Positions 8,187 to 17,396 are shown, counted from the first letter of the stretch. The stretch is DNA of 64,000 nucleotides from Chroococcidiopsis sp. CCMEE 29 (GCF_023558375.1 NZ_CP083761.1:1911001-1975000), one strand, 5' to 3'. Notes: generated by a model not told the origin, from the sequence alone. Made by a program: numbers and translations.

Positions 8187-8693
8187 CTACTCTTCAAACG
8201 AAATTAAAAGCTTGCGTAGCAATTGAGCGAGAACTTTACGTTCCGCTTCCTCTAAGACGCTTAGGAGATGGTGCTCATTAGCAACATGAGCCTCAACCGC
8301 TTTTTCAATCACGTTGAAACCTTTATTGGTCAATTGAATTAGCATCCCTCGGCGATCGCCTGGATCAGGAATGCGCTTCACAAGCTCAGCTTGTTCTAAG
8401 CGATCAATCCGATGTGTCATCGTACCGGATGAAACCATTAAGGTGTTGAACAGTTGAGTTGGCGAAAGCTGGTACGGCTGACCAGAACGGCGCAATGTCG
8501 CCAGCACATCAAACTCTCCAACATTCAAGCCAAAGTCTGAAAATGTTTCTTGAATCGCTCGTTCTAAGTGTTTGGCTAGTCGTCCCATCCTTCCAATGAT
8601 GCCCATTGGTGACACGTCTAAATCAGGACGCTCTCTCTGCCATTGCACCAAAATTGCATCAACTGGATCGGCATTCATTGAGATACTGCTCAC
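8187..8693 (-). CDS. MarR family transcriptional regulator
   Basis: A 168-residue winged-helix regulator. The wHTH core is at about residues 55-110 (FDVLATLRRSGQPYQLSPTQLFNTLMVSSGTMTHRIDRLE), followed by the wing VKRIPDPGDRRGMLIQLTNKG with the DxRG wing motif. N- and C-terminal helices form the dimer interface. It is divergent from the EamA transporter at 8778. Two near-identical palindromes in the 84-base gap are its likely operators, so it probably represses both genes and responds to a small-molecule ligand exported by the transporter. Confidence 0.92.
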   Translation of the reverse strand: MSSISMNADPVDAILVQWQRERPDLDVSPMGIIGRMGRLAKHLERAIQETFSDFGLNVGEFDVLATLRRSGQPYQLSPTQLFNTLMVSSGTMTHRIDRLEQAELVKRIPDPGDRRGMLIQLTNKGFNVIEKAVEAHVANEHHLLSVLEEAERKVLAQLLRKLLISFEE

Positions 8694-8712
8694 CTAAAAT
8701 TTTGCTCCTAAC

Positions 8713-8771
8713 TATCTTAACGTCAAGATAAAACCTATAATCTCGATATCGAGTATCTTAGTGTCAAGATA
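8713..8771. promoter_or_regulatory. Duplicated operator between the MarR and EamA genes
   Basis: TATCTTAACGTCAAGATA (8713-8730) and TATCTTAGTGTCAAGATA (8754-8771) are two 18-bp inverted repeats with TATCTT/AAGATA arms, 41 bp apart (about four helical turns). A perfect 12-bp palindrome CTCGATATCGAG lies between them (8742-8753). The second site ends 6 bases before the EamA ATG, so binding there would block translation start-proximal transcription. Confidence 0.8.
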
Positions 8772-8777
8772 AAGACT

Positions 8778-9680
8778 ATGAAGACAGCTACCGTTCGCCT
8801 GTCTGATGTTCTGCTGACTGCTCTAGCGCCGATGACTTGGGGGACGACTTATGTTGTAGCGACTGAACTCCTGCCGCCTAACCATCCGCTATTGGTGGCT
8901 GCCTTACGATCGCTACCGATTGGTATTCTGCTAACAGCATGGTTGAGACAACTGCCTAAAGGTATTTGGTGGTGGCGTATTTTGCTCTTAGGCAGCCTTA
9001 ATATTGGAATCTTTCAAGCGCTGTTATTTATAGCTGCTTATCGCCTTCCAGGTGGTGTTGCTGCAACAGCAGGCGCGATCCAGCCTTTGTTAGTCGTATT
9101 GTTTTCCTGGATAATATTGAATGAAAAACCGTCTAAGCTGTCTATAGTGGCAGCGATCGCTGGCTTTGTTGGTGTCGGGTTGCTGGTTCTCGGTCCTACT
9201 GCGCGCCTTGATAGTGTTGGCATTGTTGCCGCGATCGCTGGAGCTGCAACAATGGGTCTAGGAACGGTACTAGTCAAAAGGTGGAAACGCCCAGTTTCTC
9301 TACTTGTCTTTACAGCATGGCAGTTAGCAGTTGGCGGAATCGTTTTGCTGCCAATCGCCCTAGCGATTGAAGGACCAATCACTCATCTCTCAACAACCAA
9401 CCTGTTGGGCTTTGTTTATCTGGGCTTAGTCGGCACTGGGCTTGCTTATGCGCTTTGGTTCCGGGGGATTGATAAACTCAAAGCATCGGCTGTTTCATAT
9501 CTAGGGTTGATCAGTCCTGTAGTCGCAACACTCATTGGATTCGTCTTACTACACCAAACATTTACGCCAATTCAACTCATGGGGATTGCGATCGTGCTGG
9601 TGAGTGTTTTAATCGGACAACAAACTAATCAATTACGTCAACGTTTATCTAATAGTTTCAAATCACGGCTCAAAAAATAA
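8778..9680 (+). CDS. EamA family (DMT superfamily) transporter
   Basis: A 300-residue protein with ten predicted transmembrane helices arranged as two EamA repeats. The first contains APMTWGTTYVVATELLPPNHP and the second begins around residue 150 (GIVAAIAGAATMGLGTVLVKRW). These exporters move amino acids, metabolites or drugs out of the cell, and the specific substrate is not readable. Control by the divergent MarR gene through the paired palindromes is likely. The C-terminal tail is Arg/Lys-rich and cytosolic. Confidence 0.9.
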   Translation: MKTATVRLSDVLLTALAPMTWGTTYVVATELLPPNHPLLVAALRSLPIGILLTAWLRQLPKGIWWWRILLLGSLNIGIFQALLFIAAYRLPGGVAATAGAIQPLLVVLFSWIILNEKPSKLSIVAAIAGFVGVGLLVLGPTARLDSVGIVAAIAGAATMGLGTVLVKRWKRPVSLLVFTAWQLAVGGIVLLPIALAIEGPITHLSTTNLLGFVYLGLVGTGLAYALWFRGIDKLKASAVSYLGLISPVVATLIGFVLLHQTFTPIQLMGIAIVLVSVLIGQQTNQLRQRLSNSFKSRLKK

Positions 9681-9791
9681 CTTCAAGTTGAGCCGCAACG
9701 CCGCCTTGCGTAGCACTCGCTCATATTTCCAACCATCAGTGCCCATTCTGTGCAATCGGTTTTCCAACTGCTTGGACTTGTGCGTTATGCA

Positions 9792-9947
9792 CTATTTGTG
9801 ACTTGTAACTGGCAGATGGGGGTGATACTCACTGATATGCGATTGCAAGATAACCCACACCTGCTCTTGGCTGACCTGACGACGATAGTAAAATGGCGGC
9901 TTTGGCTGATTGGAATGCAGGAGCGATCGCAGCAGATTGTGGGCAGC
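9792..9947 (-). pseudogene. Possible coding remnant, family not recognised
   Basis: Between 9681 and 10019 (339 bases) no intact gene is visible. On the minus strand a startless 51-codon frame reads AAHNLLRSLLHSNQPKPPFY and then QVSQEQVWVILQSHISEYHP before a TAG. Its composition is protein-like and no ATG, GTG or TTG opens it suitably. It may be the 3' end of a lost gene. I do not recognise the family. Confidence 0.3.
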
Positions 9948-10019
9948 TTAGACTGGTGAGTAATGTTGTACAAGGAACCGAGATCGTTGTACTAGTGCCG
10001 ATTTAAGGAGAAATACAAT

Positions 10020-10466
10020 ATGGTCGAGATAACTCACCCACGCAGTCTCTACGAACAAGACCTGATGGCATGGTATGAGGATACGATCGCCAAGCTCAAA
10101 ACTGGAAACTTTAGCGACATTGACGTCAACAGATTAATTGAGGAGATCGAAGGGTTGGCAGGACGCGATCGCCGGGAATTAAAAAGCCGCTTGAGAGCAT
10201 TACTTGCCCATTTACTCAAGCGCATTTATGTCAACTCTTCTAATGACTATCGAAGCTGGGAAATTACGGTGCGAGAGCAGCGTCAACAGCTTCTAGACAT
10301 GTTAGAACAATCTCCAAGCCTGCGAAATTACTTTGCTGAAATATTTCCTAGATGCTGGAACGATGCACGGACAGAAGTAAAAGAAGACTATTCCCAAACT
10401 GAGTTTCCCAACGAGTGGAGATTCAGCCACGAGATTGACGCGCTACTTAACGAGAAATTTTGGTAA
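10020..10466 (+). CDS. DUF29 domain-containing protein
   Basis: A 148-residue soluble protein covering the whole DUF29 domain. LYEQDLMAWYEDTIAKLKTG opens it, DVNRLIEEIEGLAGRDRREL (about residues 40-59) and LLAHLLKRIYV follow, and the end carries FPNEWRFSHEIDALL. DUF29 proteins occur in many copies in cyanobacteria and are all-helical. Their function is unknown, although they often sit near transposons or toxin-antitoxin genes. Here a decayed DUF6887/DUF6888-like pair lies just downstream. A ribosome-binding site AAGGAG sits 9 bases before ATG 10020. Confidence 0.9.
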   Translation: MVEITHPRSLYEQDLMAWYEDTIAKLKTGNFSDIDVNRLIEEIEGLAGRDRRELKSRLRALLAHLLKRIYVNSSNDYRSWEITVREQRQQLLDMLEQSPSLRNYFAEIFPRCWNDARTEVKEDYSQTEFPNEWRFSHEIDALLNEKFW

Positions 10467-10503
10467 CTTTTAGAATACTTGTGTTACTTTGCAGTAGTAG
10501 TGG

Positions 10504-10620
10504 TTAGGTTGATGCCCAAGGCTTCAACAGATCTTCAGTTAAAATTGCCAGGTATGCCTGAAGAGCAGCTTTATCTTCACAATGCTGGAGAAAGTACTGC
10601 TTCAACTCTGCATCAGACAT
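10504..10620 (-). pseudogene. Short DUF6887-like ORF, probably truncated
   Basis: An ATG at 10620 opens a 38-residue frame reading MSDAELKQYFLQHCEDKAAL then QAYLAILTEDLLKPWAST. The start (MSD-ELK-YFL-H--D--AL-AYL) matches from memory the small cyanobacterial proteins now called DUF6887, which are about twice as long. It is probably a truncated survivor. The decayed partner is at 10748-10925 on the same strand. Confidence 0.45.
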
Positions 10621-10687
10621 TGCTACCGTTTTGCTTTAGCTTGGCTACAAATCGCTACACCGAAAGTGCCTCGCGCTAAGGATTTCT

Positions 10688-10720
10688 CAATCCAAAATCC
10701 CAAATCTAAAATCCAAAATT
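10688..10720. repeat. Heptanucleotide short tandem repeat (CCAAAAT)
   Basis: Four degenerate units of ATCCAAAA/ATCTAAAA in a row, the same family as the copies at 1111 and 62803. It lies between the two remnants of the DUF6887/DUF6888-like pair. Confidence 0.7.
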
Positions 10721-10747
10721 GGTAGCATCATAGTTAAACCTGGCTCA

Positions 10748-10925
10748 TCAGAATACCTTCCCATCTAGTGCAATTTGGAACTCAATTTCTTCATTGATCG
10801 CAGCTAGGATGTATAAATAGCGAGTTCGATTATCAACACAGAGTTAAGATGTATAAGCTGAACAGGAAATACGTCAGTTGACAACCAACATGGTATAAAC
10901 TCTCAAGTTGAGCAGCAGTAGGCAT
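10748..10925 (-). pseudogene. Frameshifted DUF6888-like gene
   Basis: From ATG 10925 the minus strand reads MPTAAQLESLYHVGCQLTYF and a few more codons to a stop. In the next frame it continues CVDNRTRYLYILAAINEEIE then FQIALDGKVF and a stop at 10748. The total of 178 nt is one base off a multiple of three, so a single-base frameshift explains it. The joined product resembles the cyanobacterial DUF6888 family (LDERTGNLYILAG-type core), usually encoded next to DUF6887. The rest of 10926-11080 before recQ holds no gene I can see. Confidence 0.5.
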
Positions 10926-11080
10926 TCTGGACACTCACTTCACCTGCTGCTGATTCTAGCATCAGCTAACACAGCCTCATTCCAGATCGCTTGCAGCATG
11001 TCTTTCTTTGATTAAGAGATTTTCCACATGTCATTAATCAGGGCAAAATACACATAGCAACCCTGAACATCTCATCAACC

Positions 11081-13234
11081 ATGCCCCGGCTTCAATCTCT
11101 GGAAGCAGCACTCAAACATTATTTTGGCTACGATCGCTTCCGCCTTGGACAACAGCAGATTATTGAACAAGCACTCCAGAATCAGGATTTGCTGATTGTC
11201 ATGCCCACAGGCGGGGGCAAGTCTTTGTGTTTTCAACTACCAGCCCTATTAAAACAAGGCTTAACCGTAGTAGTATCACCACTGATCGCCTTAATGCAAG
11301 ATCAAGTGGAAGCGCTACAGGATAACGGAATTGGGGCGACATTTCTCAATAGCAGTCTCAACTCCTATCAGGTGCGATCGCGGGAACAAGCAATTCTCAG
11401 CGGCAACGTCAAACTACTCTACATTGCCCCAGAACGCCTCCTGAGTGACAGATTTCTGCCTTTTCTAGATTTAGTCCAGGAGAAAATTGGAATTGCTGCC
11501 TTTGCAATTGATGAAGCGCATTGCGTTTCGGAGTGGGGACACGACTTTCGTCCCGAATATCGACATTTGAAACAATTACGCCGACGCTATTCTGGCGTAC
11601 CAACCCTCGCCCTCACCGCTACAGCTACCGATCGTGTCCGCCAAGACATTATTCAACAACTGGGACTAAAGCAACCCAGTATTCACATTGCCAGCTTCAA
11701 CCGCCCCAATCTCTATTACGAAGTCCAGCCGAAGCAGAAGCAAAGCTACAGCCAACTTCTGCAACTGATTCGTCAAACACAAGGCTCAGGCATTGTCTAT
11801 TGCCTGAGTCGGCGCAAAGTAGATGAAATTACACTCAAGCTGCAAAATGACGGCATTGTCGCCCTACCTTACCACGCTGGATTGAGTGACGCCCAACGCA
11901 CAGCCAATCAAACAAGTTTTATTCGGGATAATGCCCGAGTCATGGTGGCAACGATCGCTTTTGGCATGGGTATCAACAAGCCAGATGTGCGGTTTGTAAT
12001 TCATTACGACTTGCCCCGCAATATAGAAAGCTATTATCAAGAGTCTGGACGGGCGGGACGAGATGGCGAACCGGCTCGTTGTACGCTGTTTTTCAGCTAC
12101 GGTGACATTAAGACAATTGAGTATCTGATTGAGCAAAAACCTGACCCCCAAGAACAGCGAATTGCCCGTCAACAGCTACGCCAGGTGCTTGATTTTGCCG
12201 AGGGTACAGATTGCCGTCGCACCATTGTTTTAGGTTATTTTGGGGAGCGATTTGCCGGTAATTGCGGTAACTGCGATTGCTGTCGTTATCCTAAACCAGT
12301 AGCAGACTGGACAATTGAAGCCATGAAATTTCTTTCCTGTGTGGCTCGTTGCCAGGAACGATTTGGCATGAACCACATTATTGATGTCTTACGGGGTTCC
12401 AAAAGTCAGAAGATTTTGCAATATGGTCATCAAAAACTTTCAACTTACGGGATTGGCAAAGATAAAAGTGTGGAGGATTGGCGGCTGTTAGGGCGCTCGC
12501 TTTTACATCAAGGCTTAGTCGATCAAACTACTGATGGTTATTCAGTGTTAAAGCTCAACGCTCATAGTTGGGAGGTGATGCGGCGACAGCGTTCTGTTGC
12601 GATTGCCGTTACTACTGTCCAAATCCCCTCTGCTCAACCTTTAGATACGCAAACAGCTGAAGTAGAAATGTTATTTCAGAGACTGCGATCGCTCCGCAAA
12701 CAAATTGCTGACGAGCAATCAGTCGCTCCTTATGTCGTGTTTGCAGATTCTACTCTCAAATTGATGGCTCAGCAGCAGCCTCAAACTTTAGCCCAATTTG
12801 GTCAACTTTCTGGTGTTGGTACTCACAAACTGTCCCAATACGGGAGGATATTCCTAGCAGAAATCCTGGCTTATTGCCAAGAACAAGGTTTAACAGTGCA
12901 GCAGGATACTACAACTCCTCTGCCTGCCACGCCATCTGACACTGAACTATTCACCTTACAGTTACATCAACAAGGGCTGAGCTTAGAAGAAATTGCCCAA
13001 AAACGCAATCTTCGCCTGACTACCATTGTCCGTCACCTCTCAGACTTAGTCGAGAAGAACCAAGCAGTAAACTTGAACCGCCTGGTTGAGCGCGATCGCC
13101 AAGCTAAAATTTTGCAAGCCTTACAAGCAGTTGGTAGCCACTCTCTCAACCAAATTCGGGAATATCTAGGAGAAGATTATACTTACGACGAAATCCGGCT
13201 GGTTAGGGGACGATGGCGACACGAAAATCGATGA
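11081..13234 (+). CDS. recQ: ATP-dependent DNA helicase RecQ
   Basis: A 717-residue superfamily 2 helicase that unwinds recombination intermediates with 3'-5' polarity. The Walker A motif MPTGGGKS is at 41-48, DEAH at 144-147 and the aromatic-rich loop follows. Motif VI is the YYQESGRAGRDGEP stretch near residue 325. The RecQ zinc-binding cysteines are in CRRTIVLGYF and NCGNCDCC (about 378-402), with an RQC winged helix after it. An HRDC domain (about 535-615) follows. The C-terminal extra region (LHQQGLSLEEIAQKRNLR) is a helix-turn-helix often found in longer RecQ proteins. Confidence 0.96.
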   Translation: MPRLQSLEAALKHYFGYDRFRLGQQQIIEQALQNQDLLIVMPTGGGKSLCFQLPALLKQGLTVVVSPLIALMQDQVEALQDNGIGATFLNSSLNSYQVRSREQAILSGNVKLLYIAPERLLSDRFLPFLDLVQEKIGIAAFAIDEAHCVSEWGHDFRPEYRHLKQLRRRYSGVPTLALTATATDRVRQDIIQQLGLKQPSIHIASFNRPNLYYEVQPKQKQSYSQLLQLIRQTQGSGIVYCLSRRKVDEITLKLQNDGIVALPYHAGLSDAQRTANQTSFIRDNARVMVATIAFGMGINKPDVRFVIHYDLPRNIESYYQESGRAGRDGEPARCTLFFSYGDIKTIEYLIEQKPDPQEQRIARQQLRQVLDFAEGTDCRRTIVLGYFGERFAGNCGNCDCCRYPKPVADWTIEAMKFLSCVARCQERFGMNHIIDVLRGSKSQKILQYGHQKLSTYGIGKDKSVEDWRLLGRSLLHQGLVDQTTDGYSVLKLNAHSWEVMRRQRSVAIAVTTVQIPSAQPLDTQTAEVEMLFQRLRSLRKQIADEQSVAPYVVFADSTLKLMAQQQPQTLAQFGQLSGVGTHKLSQYGRIFLAEILAYCQEQGLTVQQDTTTPLPATPSDTELFTLQLHQQGLSLEEIAQKRNLRLTTIVRHLSDLVEKNQAVNLNRLVERDRQAKILQALQAVGSHSLNQIREYLGEDYTYDEIRLVRGRWRHENR

Positions 13235-13343
13235 GGATTGAGTTGATCGTTTCATCGCACTAACTAACCGAAAATCAGTGTTTTCCAATAACCAACCCAG
13301 CCTAACACTACATTCAATACTCGAACCACTGGCTTCCGCGCTT

Positions 13344-13934
13344 CTATGGTCTGCTTGCCAATGGATTTTTGTTTTGTGCTGCTGAGCTAATAGTTTGCTC
13401 AATTCTTTTCAGCCTTGTTTCCGGACGTTTGGCGCTTTCAATCCAGAAGAGTATATTCTTTTTAGATGAGCTACTAAATGCTTCAAAATACCTGCTAGCA
13501 GTCTGGTTTGCTTCTAACGCTTGTTTTACGTCTGCCGGAACTATTAATTCTTCTATCGCATCTAACGTAGTCCATGAACCATCTTGTTTTGCAGTTTCAA
13601 TTTTTTCAAGTCCAGCCTCAGTCATTAAACCTTGTTCTATAAGTTCTTGGATGTATTGCTTATTTAATTTTGACCATACACTTTTCGGTTTTCGAGGTGT
13701 AAATATTTGCTTATAACGTTCTTCGTCTAGGGATTTTACTTTACTGTCAATCCAACCAAAGCATAAAGCTTCTTTTACCGCTTCGCTATATTGAACGCTT
13801 GGCTTGCCGCTTTTTACTTTGTAATAGATCAGCCATACACCGACAGAGGTGCGATAATTTTTCTCCAACCATTCCCGCCATTGTTGGCGATCTCTGGCTT
13901 GAAAGGTTTCTAGTTGGTTATTAGACTGCGGCAC
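13344..13934 (-). CDS. YdeI/OmpD-associated family protein
   Basis: A roughly 196-residue soluble protein. Family motifs include WREWLEKNYRTSVGVWLIYYK, YSEAVKEALCFGWIDSKVKS, YKQIFTPRKPKSVWSKLNK and the C-terminal FWIESAKRPETRLKRIEQTI. The ATG at 13976 gives a 14-residue leader unlike the family. I prefer the GTG at 13934, which has AGGA 9 bases upstream, though 13976 remains possible. The family is linked to bacteriocin resistance in some annotations, but its activity is unknown. It is convergent with recQ, 109 bases away. Confidence 0.85.
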   Translation of the reverse strand: MPQSNNQLETFQARDRQQWREWLEKNYRTSVGVWLIYYKVKSGKPSVQYSEAVKEALCFGWIDSKVKSLDEERYKQIFTPRKPKSVWSKLNKQYIQELIEQGLMTEAGLEKIETAKQDGSWTTLDAIEELIVPADVKQALEANQTASRYFEAFSSSSKKNILFWIESAKRPETRLKRIEQTISSAAQNKNPLASRP

Positions 13935-14083
13935 AGTAGTATTTCCTAGCAGCACACGCTCACCGCTCCTCCCCAACTATTCATTATTAGCACACAGGGC
14001 AATAACCATCTTCTTCCCGGCGATAGGCACGAGAGCAAGCTCGATCGGGAGGGAAGCGATCCCAAGGCGAGCCAGTTGAAAAA

Positions 14084-14647
14084 TTAAGGCAGATGCCGAA
14101 TAATGCGGCAAGGATTTCCAGCAGCAACTACATTTGCAGGTATATCTTTGACAACAACACTCCCAGCGCCGATGGTAGTGTTATCACCAATAGTAACGCC
14201 GGGACAAATAATCGCACCGCCTCCAATCCAAACATTATTGCCAATGTTAATCGGAGCAGCAAGTTCTCGACCGGAAAGACGGACTTCAGGTTCTGTTGGG
14301 TGATAGGCGGTGTAGATCTGAACATATGGGGCGCACAAGACATTTTCCCCAATATGCACTGTGTTGCAGTCCAGAATCACACAGCCATAGTTCATGTATA
14401 GATTACTGCCAACATAAATGTTGCTGCCGTAGTCGCAGTGGAAGGGAGGCACAATTTGAACTTGAGGCGCAACCTGACCAAACAATTCTTGCAGGATTTG
14501 CGATCGCTTTTCTGGCTCTTCCTCAGTTGTAGCGTTGTACATTCTTAAGAGACGACAAGCGCGTTTATTTTCGGCAGCTAGTTCAGGATCGGCAGCTAAA
14601 TACAACTCTCCTGCTAGCATCTTCTGTCTTTCGGTTTTTTCTCCCAT
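14084..14647 (-). CDS. Sugar O-acetyltransferase, maltose/galactoside acetyltransferase (Maa/LacA/NodL) type
   Basis: A left-handed beta-helix acetyltransferase of about 187 residues from ATG 14647. That start (MGEKTERQKMLAGELY) matches the family. The ATG at 14692 adds 15 unrelated residues. The Maa N-terminal helical domain (LAADPELAAENKRACRLLRMYN) precedes hexapeptide repeats such as IGNNVWIGGGAIICPGVTIG. His in YTAYHP is the catalytic base position. It acetylates sugars using acetyl-CoA, with the acceptor unknown. The segment 13977-14083 has a short minus-strand Cys-rich frame ending DGYCPVC, too short to call. Confidence 0.9.
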   Translation of the reverse strand: MGEKTERQKMLAGELYLAADPELAAENKRACRLLRMYNATTEEEPEKRSQILQELFGQVAPQVQIVPPFHCDYGSNIYVGSNLYMNYGCVILDCNTVHIGENVLCAPYVQIYTAYHPTEPEVRLSGRELAAPINIGNNVWIGGGAIICPGVTIGDNTTIGAGSVVVKDIPANVVAAGNPCRIIRHLP

Positions 14648-14760
14648 CAGCTTTGTACCTGCCAAAGATGCCTGCTCAATCTGTAGATGCACTTACCCTC
14701 GCCATTGCATACTCATCAATATAAGCACCAGCACGGAAAGCATTCTCTAGAAGCAGTGTC

Positions 14761-16659
14761 TTAGAAATTGTCGTGGTTGGCGATCGCTCGTTGCATTTTC
14801 TCCAATACCTCTGGCACAGGAATTGTTCCCAATTCTCCAGCCGCACGGGTGCGAATACTCAGGCTATTTGATTCCACCTCTTTCGCCCCAATTACCGCCA
14901 TCACTGGAATTTTTTCCTTTTCGGCATTGCGGATTAGTTTACCCAATCGCTCATTACTGGAATCTGCTTCAGCCCGAATACCGAGCGATCGCATTTTCTC
15001 AGCTACTTCTCGGGCAAAGGGCATTTGCTCCTGACTCACTGGCAGCAAACGGGCTTGCACGGGAGCCAGCCACAGTGGGAAATCCCCAGCATACTCCTCA
15101 ATCAAGATCCCAATCAACCGCTCTAACGAGCCAAAAGGAGCGCGGTGAATCATCACTGGGCGTTTGCGAGTGCCATCCTCTGCTACATACTCTATATCAA
15201 ATCGCTCCGGCAAGTTATAATCCACCTGTACCGTACCCAGCTGCCACTCTCTATCTAAGGCATCCCGAAAAATAAAGTCCAGCTTGGGACCATAAAAAGC
15301 CGCTTCCCCAATGCCTTCAAAGTGTTCCATCCCTAGCTTTTCTACTGCGCGACGAATCGCACCTTCAGCTTTGTTCCAAGCTTCATCAGAACCAATGTAT
15401 TTATCTGAAGCTGGATCGCGAAAACTGAGTCGTGCTTTAAAGTTCTTCAGTTGCAAGCTTTTGAATACTGACAGAATCAAATCCACTACACTGAGGAATT
15501 CGCTGTCAAGTTGTTCTGGCGTTACAAACAAGTGGGAATCATCCACAGTGAAGCCCCGCACCCGCGTTAAACCACCCAGTTCCCCCGACTGCTCATAACG
15601 GTAAACGGTACCAAATTCAGCCAAACGCAACGGTAGTTCCCTGTAGGAACGTAACTCACTCTTATAAATCTGAATGTGGAATGGACAGTTCATTGGCTTG
15701 AGGGCAAAGCCATGCTCTTCAACAGCTGCCTGCGCATCCTCTGCCATTAAAGGAAACATATCCTCTTTGTATTTTTGCCAGTGTCCAGAGGTCTTAAACA
15801 AATCCACTCTGGCAATATGGGGTGTCACGACTGGCAGATAACCGCGTTTGAGCTGTTCCTGCTTCAGGAAGTCTTCTAAAACTGAGCGTAACACCGTTCC
15901 CTTAGGAGTCCACAATGGTAACCCCGGTCCTACTTCGTCGGCAAAGATGAATAGCCCCAGTTCTTTCCCTAACCGTCGATGGTCTCGCCGCAGTGCCTCT
16001 TCCTTACGACGCTTATACTCTGCCAATTGTTCTGGCGTTTCCCAAGCCGTGGCATAGATGCGCTGCAACTGAGCCTTGGTTTCATCTCCTCGCCAATATG
16101 CCCCAGCGACACTTTCTAATTCAATCGCCTTGGGGTTCAAGTCACTGGTGTTTTCCATATGAGGTCCAGCACACAAATCCCACCATTCTTTTCCTAGGTG
16201 GTAAATCGTGATTGGTGCCTCAAGTCCTTCTAGAATTTCTAGCTTGTAAGGCTCATTAATTTCCTTAATGCGTCGTTCTGCCTCTTCACGGCTGACCTCT
16301 TCCCGAATTACTGGCAGTTTGCGATTGATGATCTTGACCATCTCTTTCTGGATGGCTTTCAGATCCTTTTCTGTAAATGGTTCTGGGTTGTCAAAGTCAT
16401 AGTAGAACCCATTTTCAATCCAGGGACCAATTGTAACCTGCGCTTTGGGAAACAGCTTTTGCACTGCCATCGCCATGACATGGGAAGCGGTGTGGCGAAT
16501 CTTTTTCAATTGTTCTGATTCGCTGGTGCGAGGTAAATACATTTTGTCAGGCTTTTCTGATTGAGGGGGGGATTCTAGACTGGCCATCGACTGTTGAACC
16601 ATTTGCGGATTTGTTTTAGAAGGCGATCGCTTCGATTGCACTGCCTCTATCTTATCCAA
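14761..16659 (-). CDS. thrS: Threonine-tRNA ligase
   Basis: A 632-residue class II aminoacyl-tRNA synthetase. It lacks the N-terminal TGS domain seen in E. coli ThrS. After a 45-residue low-complexity leader it goes straight into the editing domain, with the HTASH zinc/editing motif and CAGPHMENT. Motif 2 (LAEFGTVYRYEQSGELGGLTRVRGFTVDDSH) and motif 3 (MIHRAPFGSLERLIG) are intact. The anticodon-binding domain fills about the last 95 residues. The TGS-less form is usual in cyanobacteria as I recall. ATG 16677 or internal starts are possible because the leader is poorly conserved. Confidence 0.95.
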   Translation of the reverse strand: MDKIEAVQSKRSPSKTNPQMVQQSMASLESPPQSEKPDKMYLPRTSESEQLKKIRHTASHVMAMAVQKLFPKAQVTIGPWIENGFYYDFDNPEPFTEKDLKAIQKEMVKIINRKLPVIREEVSREEAERRIKEINEPYKLEILEGLEAPITIYHLGKEWWDLCAGPHMENTSDLNPKAIELESVAGAYWRGDETKAQLQRIYATAWETPEQLAEYKRRKEEALRRDHRRLGKELGLFIFADEVGPGLPLWTPKGTVLRSVLEDFLKQEQLKRGYLPVVTPHIARVDLFKTSGHWQKYKEDMFPLMAEDAQAAVEEHGFALKPMNCPFHIQIYKSELRSYRELPLRLAEFGTVYRYEQSGELGGLTRVRGFTVDDSHLFVTPEQLDSEFLSVVDLILSVFKSLQLKNFKARLSFRDPASDKYIGSDEAWNKAEGAIRRAVEKLGMEHFEGIGEAAFYGPKLDFIFRDALDREWQLGTVQVDYNLPERFDIEYVAEDGTRKRPVMIHRAPFGSLERLIGILIEEYAGDFPLWLAPVQARLLPVSQEQMPFAREVAEKMRSLGIRAEADSSNERLGKLIRNAEKEKIPVMAVIGAKEVESNSLSIRTRAAGELGTIPVPEVLEKMQRAIANHDNF

Positions 16660-16880
16660 GTCAGAAGTCAGTATTTAGAAATAGACAGTTTCACCCAATG
16701 GAAGATGAATTATACATGCTGCTGTCTTTATAAGAAATAAAGAAAAGGTTTTTACTAGTCCTTACCTTTGCTCTGACATCAGGGATCAATCTTGAGAGGT
16801 ACCATTACAACTCATTCCGCAATGTTAAGAATCGTAAATTAAGTTAATATTATGGTAGGTTACTAGTCTGTTAATGATTC

Positions 16881-17216
16881 ATGCTTAATCAAAACCCATC
16901 TGATTCTGAGTTGCTCAAAACGGTATTGCAACCTTTGTTAGAAGATTTTAAATATTGGTTTACGCGATCGCGTTCTCTTCTAGAAAATGAAAAAATTTCA
17001 TTTTTAGGGGGCGAGCAACAATCACACTTACTGGAGCGAGTCAAGCAAGCACAACAAGAAGTGAATACCGCTCACATCATGTTTAAAGCGACAGGAGGGC
17101 AAGTGGGTATCGATATGGCAACGCTAATGCCTTGGCATCAACTAGTGACAGAATGTTGGAAAGTTGCAATGCGGTTCCGCTCAGAGCAAGCTAATCAGCA
17201 GGAGCAGGGGATATAG
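16881..17216 (+). CDS. DUF2605 domain-containing protein
   Basis: A 111-residue soluble cyanobacteria-specific protein. It has LLKTVLQPLLEDFKYWFTRSRSLLENEKISFL (about residues 13-44, given here in outline) then an ERVKQAQQEVNTA helix and a Trp-containing C-terminus. Function is unknown. The DUF2973 gene follows about 180 bases downstream, a pairing I recall from other cyanobacteria, so the two may act together. Confidence 0.85.
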   Translation: MLNQNPSDSELLKTVLQPLLEDFKYWFTRSRSLLENEKISFLGGEQQSHLLERVKQAQQEVNTAHIMFKATGGQVGIDMATLMPWHQLVTECWKVAMRFRSEQANQQEQGI

Positions 17217-17396
17217 ATTGAGCCATGCAAACAAATCTGAGACACTTATATAAATTGATGACTGTTTGTCTGCGATCCTGAAAAAGACTGTGTGTTTGAG
17301 AAATTGAGGCGATGCTAAGGACGGCTCTAATGCCTCTGGCAGCGCCTAAGTGTAAAGCTAAAAACTTTTTAAATTGGCTGGCTGGAGAAAAACTTG

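Noticed and set aside
8006-8281. A 91-codon plus-strand frame through the attC-like hairpin
   Set aside because: It needs a TTG start, runs into the MarR gene on the other strand and its sequence follows the hairpin arms. It is probably not expressed.
9750-9959. A 69-codon plus-strand frame in the gap before the DUF29 gene
   Set aside because: No conserved pattern. The minus-strand remnant in the same place looks more protein-like.
13977-14083. Short minus-strand Cys-containing frame ending DGYCPVC
   Set aside because: Too short and without a start. It might be a relic but I cannot support a call.
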